Made by a program: the position numbers and the translations under genes. This document shows positions 14,876 through 17,452 of a stretch of DNA of 17,452 bases, piece by piece. The DNA is taken from the NCBI GenBank assembly GCA_038231815.1, contig JBBRKQ010000083.1, positions 1 through 17,452 of the forward strand. The letters run 5' to 3'. The notes under the pieces were generated by a model. It had not been told where the DNA came from. It was given only the letters and a program-made list of their open reading frames with translations, and did not search any database. The stretch's first letter is position 1; every line of letters starts with the position of its first letter. Source of the DNA: CAILKP01 sp038231815. GTDB lineage: Bacteria > Planctomycetota > Phycisphaerae > Phycisphaerales > UBA1924.

Positions 14876-16135
14876 ATGGCCCGCAGCGCTGCCAACACGC
14901 CAGTTCCAAACATCACCAAAGCCAAGCCCGGCGCAGCCAAGCCTCGCGGCCTGCTGCCAGCGAAGCGCAACCAGATTCTCGCAAAGCGCAACCAGATTCT
15001 CGAAAAGCGCAACCAGATTCCCGGACAGCGCAACCAGAGTATTGCCAAGCGCGAGCACCCCATCACCCCGCGCGATCAAATCACCGCCGCCCGCGATTCC
15101 TATCCCAACACCGGCCTCTACGCCGAGCTTCACCTTCATCTCGGCGGAGCCATCCTGCCCAACATCCTCTACCACCACATGCAGCGCGACCACCATCCGC
15201 TGCTCAAACGCTACCCCACCTTTGAGCGCTTCGAGCGATTCTTCACCCAGCGCAGGTCCAACCTCAATGACTACTTAAAGATGCACAAACTCGTCGAGTC
15301 GCTCCAGCGACCCGCCGAGGAGCACTTGTTTTATTACGTCACCCGCTTGGTCCGCGGCGCGTACCTCTTTGACAACCTCGCATACATGGAGCTGCGCCAC
15401 ACGCCCTACAACCGCACCGACCCCGAGCTGGAACAGTCCCGGCGGATCGACCAGATGCGCAACATCATCGAGCTCATCGCCGCCGCCGCCATGTCGCAGA
15501 CTCGCTACCCCCTAGTGCTGCGGCAAATTCTGTGCATGCACACCGAGCTGCCCTTTGAGGTGAACCTGGCCATCATCAAGCTCGCTGCGGCCCCCGAGCT
15601 GCGCAATTTCATCTGTGCCGTAGACCTGGCCGGGCCCAACCACCTCTACACGCCCCGCATCGCCCAGTGGGTCAAACTCTTTGCGCTCGCCAAATCGCTG
15701 GGCCTGCGCACCACGGCCCACCTCTACGAGACCGACTCCGGCTGCGAACCAAAGCTGCTGCCTTACCTAGACCGCATCGGCCACGGTGTGCAAATCCCGC
15801 TGCGCTATCCCAAGCTGCTAAAAACCGTCGCAAAACGCGGCCAGTGCCTCGAACTGTGCCCCACCACGTACCTTCGCACCGGCACGCTCAAAGATTACAC
15901 CGACCTGCGGCCCATTTTCAAACTGTGCGGCGATGCCGGGGTTGATGTCGCCATCTGCACCGACAACGCCGGGCTCCACAACCTGCGACTGCCCGCCGAG
16001 ATGGAAAACCTGCTGGTCCGGGACGTGATCGATGTCGACCAGCTCGCTGGCTGCCTGAAGGCCAGCTTCAAGCACGCCTTCGCTTGGCACGGCCCCATGC
16101 CCGAGCCGCTGCGCCGGCTGACCCTGCCGCACTAA
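14876..16135 (+). CDS. Adenosine-deaminase-like metal-dependent hydrolase with repeat-bearing N-terminus
   Basis: A 419-residue member of the adenosine/AMP deaminase superfamily (TIM barrel, zinc). Metal and catalytic residues are present: His86-x-His88 in ELHLHLGG, VDLAGPNH at 249-256, His282 and Glu285 in AHLYET (equivalent of HAGE), His303 in RIGHGV, and Asp363. The second aspartate of the usual TDDP is Asn364 (CTDNAG). In adenosine deaminase that residue contacts the purine, so the substrate may not be adenosine. LELCPTTYLRTG matches the family's CPxSN strand. Residues 1-78 are extra: a basic Ala/Pro region, then heptads of the type AKRNQIL encoded by 21-base repeats. The ATG at 14876 was chosen over a TTG at 14855; no Shine-Dalgarno is clear. 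Confidence 0.88.
   Translation: MARSAANTPVPNITKAKPGAAKPRGLLPAKRNQILAKRNQILEKRNQIPGQRNQSIAKREHPITPRDQITAARDSYPNTGLYAELHLHLGGAILPNILYHHMQRDHHPLLKRYPTFERFERFFTQRRSNLNDYLKMHKLVESLQRPAEEHLFYYVTRLVRGAYLFDNLAYMELRHTPYNRTDPELEQSRRIDQMRNIIELIAAAAMSQTRYPLVLRQILCMHTELPFEVNLAIIKLAAAPELRNFICAVDLAGPNHLYTPRIAQWVKLFALAKSLGLRTTAHLYETDSGCEPKLLPYLDRIGHGVQIPLRYPKLLKTVAKRGQCLELCPTTYLRTGTLKDYTDLRPIFKLCGDAGVDVAICTDNAGLHNLRLPAEMENLLVRDVIDVDQLAGCLKASFKHAFAWHGPMPEPLRRLTLPH
14960..15106 (+). repeat. 21-base tandem repeat inside the deaminase-like gene
   Basis: About seven contiguous 21-base units. The first four (14960-15043) are close to GCAAAGCGCAACCAGATTCT plus C, and the last three decay to a conserved CGC at the same phase. 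They encode heptads (AKRNQIL, EKRNQIP, GQRNQSI, AKREHPI, TPRDQIT), joining directly to the catalytic domain. The array shares period but not sequence with that at 13242-13556. Confidence 0.9.
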
Positions 16136-16320
16136 AGCCGAGTCGCAGCAAGCAAGTCGCCCGCTGGACGCAAAAAACCGCAGCCCCCCAAACCCGCTTG
16201 CGACCGCCTCCCGCTTTACTGTTTTTCGTGTCTCTTTGCTTCCCCGCCCCCGCCTTCCCACCGCCCGCACCTCCGCACCGGCCGCTCCCTCCCCCTATCC
16301 CTCCCCCCTAGTATTGCCCG
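16136..16320. other. Pyrimidine-rich intergenic region before fabD
   Basis: About 185 bases with long C/T-rich runs on the + strand, especially 16217-16310. No gene, hairpin or clear promoter boxes are visible. No Shine-Dalgarno precedes the fabD ATG. Confidence 0.5.
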
Positions 16321-17283
16321 ATGGCACGGATTATCCTCGCGCCCGGTCAGGGCGCACAAGCTGTTTCCATGGCCAAGGCCTGGTGCGATGCATCGCCCGA
16401 GGCTCGCTCTGTGTTCGCGCAGGCCGATGCAGCGCTCGCCGGAAAGCTCCCCGGCGGGGCCAGCCTCAGCCAGCTTTGCTTCGAAGGTCCGGTCGATGTT
16501 CTAAGCCGAACCGATGTTTCCCAGCCCGCCATCTACACAGCCTCGGTCGCCTGCTGGCGCGGTTTGCTGGCCGCCTGGGGCTGCGGCGAGAACGCCGTGA
16601 CCGAAGCCAAAGTCTTGGCCACCGCCGGCCTCTCGCTGGGTGAATACACCGCCCTGCACATCGCCGGGGTTTTCTCCTTTGCAGATGGTCTGGAGCTCGT
16701 CACCCTCCGTGGCAGAGCCATGCAAGATGCCGCGACCGCGGTGCCCAGCAGCATGGTCGCCCTCATCGGGGCTGATGAAGCCAAAGCCAGCGCCCTGTGC
16801 GATGAAGCCCGCCAAGGCGAGATTCTCGTGTGCGCCAATTTCAATGCGCCGGGGCAAATCGTGATCTCCGGTTCCAAGGCCGCCTGCGAGCGGGCCGTTA
16901 CGCTGGCCGGCAACCACGGCATGAAGGCGCAGCCGCTGCAAGTTGCCGGGGCATTTCACTCCCCCATCATGCAGCCCGCGGCAGAAAAACTCGCCGCCAA
17001 ACTGGCCGCCACCGCCATGGCGGCCCCCCACTGCACCGTCTATTCAAACGTCACGGCAGAGCCGCACGCCGCGGGTGCCTCTGGCGGCGAATCCATCCGA
17101 ACGCTGCTGGTTCGGCAGCTCACCTCTCCGGTTCGCTGGGCTGAATCATGCGCAGCCATCGCCGCCAATAGCCAGTACGCCGGGGCTACCTTCCATGAAC
17201 TTGCCCCCGGCAAATCGCTCACCGGCCTGTTTAAACGTATCAACCGCGACATCACCATCTCCAACCACGACCAGCCCGGCTAA
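16321..17283 (+). CDS. fabD: Malonyl-CoA:acyl carrier protein transacylase (FabD)
   Basis: Cytosolic enzyme that moves malonyl from CoA to acyl carrier protein to feed fatty acid synthesis. The 320 residues are close to the usual 310. Motifs in order are GQGAQ (9-13), QPAIYTAS, the nucleophile Ser105 in GLSLGEYTAL, Arg130 in TLRGRAMQ (malonyl carboxylate contact), ANFNAPGQIVISG, catalytic His213 in AGAFHSP, and a C-terminal ELAPGKSLTGLFKR. The nucleophile elbow reads GLSLGE where the textbook form is GHSLGE. No fabH, fabG, acpP or fabF is next to it on the visible side, unlike the common fab cluster. It starts at the ATG at 16321, and a lipoprotein gene follows after about 60 bases. Confidence 0.95.
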   Translation: MARIILAPGQGAQAVSMAKAWCDASPEARSVFAQADAALAGKLPGGASLSQLCFEGPVDVLSRTDVSQPAIYTASVACWRGLLAAWGCGENAVTEAKVLATAGLSLGEYTALHIAGVFSFADGLELVTLRGRAMQDAATAVPSSMVALIGADEAKASALCDEARQGEILVCANFNAPGQIVISGSKAACERAVTLAGNHGMKAQPLQVAGAFHSPIMQPAAEKLAAKLAATAMAAPHCTVYSNVTAEPHAAGASGGESIRTLLVRQLTSPVRWAESCAAIAANSQYAGATFHELAPGKSLTGLFKRINRDITISNHDQPG

Positions 17284-17346
17284 GTCTCGCCGCCGTACAA
17301 GCTTCCTCCGCCTCCACGCCCGCCCCGACCAACCAAGGCAGCACCC

Positions 17347-17452
17347 ATGAACGCACGGACCGCACCAAAGTTCAACCCGCACTTCGCCACGGTGGCCACC
17401 ATCGCAGCGTTTGTCATCGCCGCCGGCCTGCAGGGTTGCAGCAAGCCGCCGC
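17347..17452 (+). CDS. Lipoprotein, N-terminal fragment, runs off the window
   Basis: The ATG at 17347 opens a frame that stays open to the last base (35 codons). It reads as a lipoprotein signal peptide: a polar basic start (MNARTAPKFNPHF), a hydrophobic core (ATVATIAAFVIAAG) and a lipobox LQGC with Cys31 as the lipidation site, followed by SKPP. The mature protein is outside the window, so its function cannot be judged. It lies 63 bases after fabD on the same strand. Confidence 0.65.
   Translation, partial: MNARTAPKFNPHFATVATIAAFVIAAGLQGCSKPP

Noticed and set aside
14846..15196. Minus-strand frame with leucine heptads over the second repeat
   Set aside because: It overlaps the start of the deaminase-like gene, whose catalytic domain joins the + frame without interruption.

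Overview
The window looks like a chromosomal piece of a GC-rich bacterium. A planctomycete of the Phycisphaerae type is my best guess. The basis is a long-leader type IV pilin-like protein with a short FLDGH motif near its C-terminus, a TPR/O-GlcNAc-transferase-like protein, a HEAT-like repeat protein, and the scarcity of Shine-Dalgarno sequences in front of most genes. This placement is inference; no rRNA or other marker is present.

Layout. (1) 1-1137 is the C-terminal part of dnaK. (2) About 1140-3768 is visibly more AT-rich and holds accessory genes: a small protein built of two 23-residue HR/GPA-type repeats (+), then on the minus strand a DUF4365-like putative nuclease followed by an unrecognised 387-residue protein, joined by an 8-base overlap. 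This pair is the best candidate here for an undescribed, possibly defensive, system. (3) 3769-4779 (-) is a YhaM-type OB-fold/HD exoribonuclease. (4) 5019-11157 (+) is a closely packed run: an Ala-rich HEAT-like protein, a small membrane protein, a heparan-alpha-glucosaminide acetyltransferase-like membrane protein broken by a single-base frameshift, a GNAT acetyltransferase, and a TPR plus O-GlcNAc-transferase-like protein. (5) 11375-13000 (+) is a histidine ammonia-lyase-like MIO enzyme with a divergent active-site loop. (6) 13001-13770 has no confident gene but carries a decaying array of about fifteen 21-base units that reads as a coiled-coil heptad on the minus strand. (7) 13771-14733 (-) is a type IV pilin-like/pseudopilin protein. 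(8) 14876-16135 (+) is an adenosine-deaminase-like metallohydrolase whose N-terminus contains a second, unrelated 21-base tandem repeat. (9) 16321-17283 (+) is fabD, followed by the start of a lipoprotein gene that runs off the window.

How they work together. Housekeeping genes (dnaK, yhaM-like, fabD) are interleaved with accessory ones, and no complete pathway is visible. The + strand run 5019-11157 may be one transcription unit, since its gaps are short (a 1-base overlap, about 100, 56 and 40 bases), but its members share no obvious pathway beyond two acyltransfer enzymes and a glycosyltransferase. The hutH-like gene has no other histidine-degradation genes beside it. No tRNA, rRNA, CRISPR array, insertion sequence or integrase was seen.
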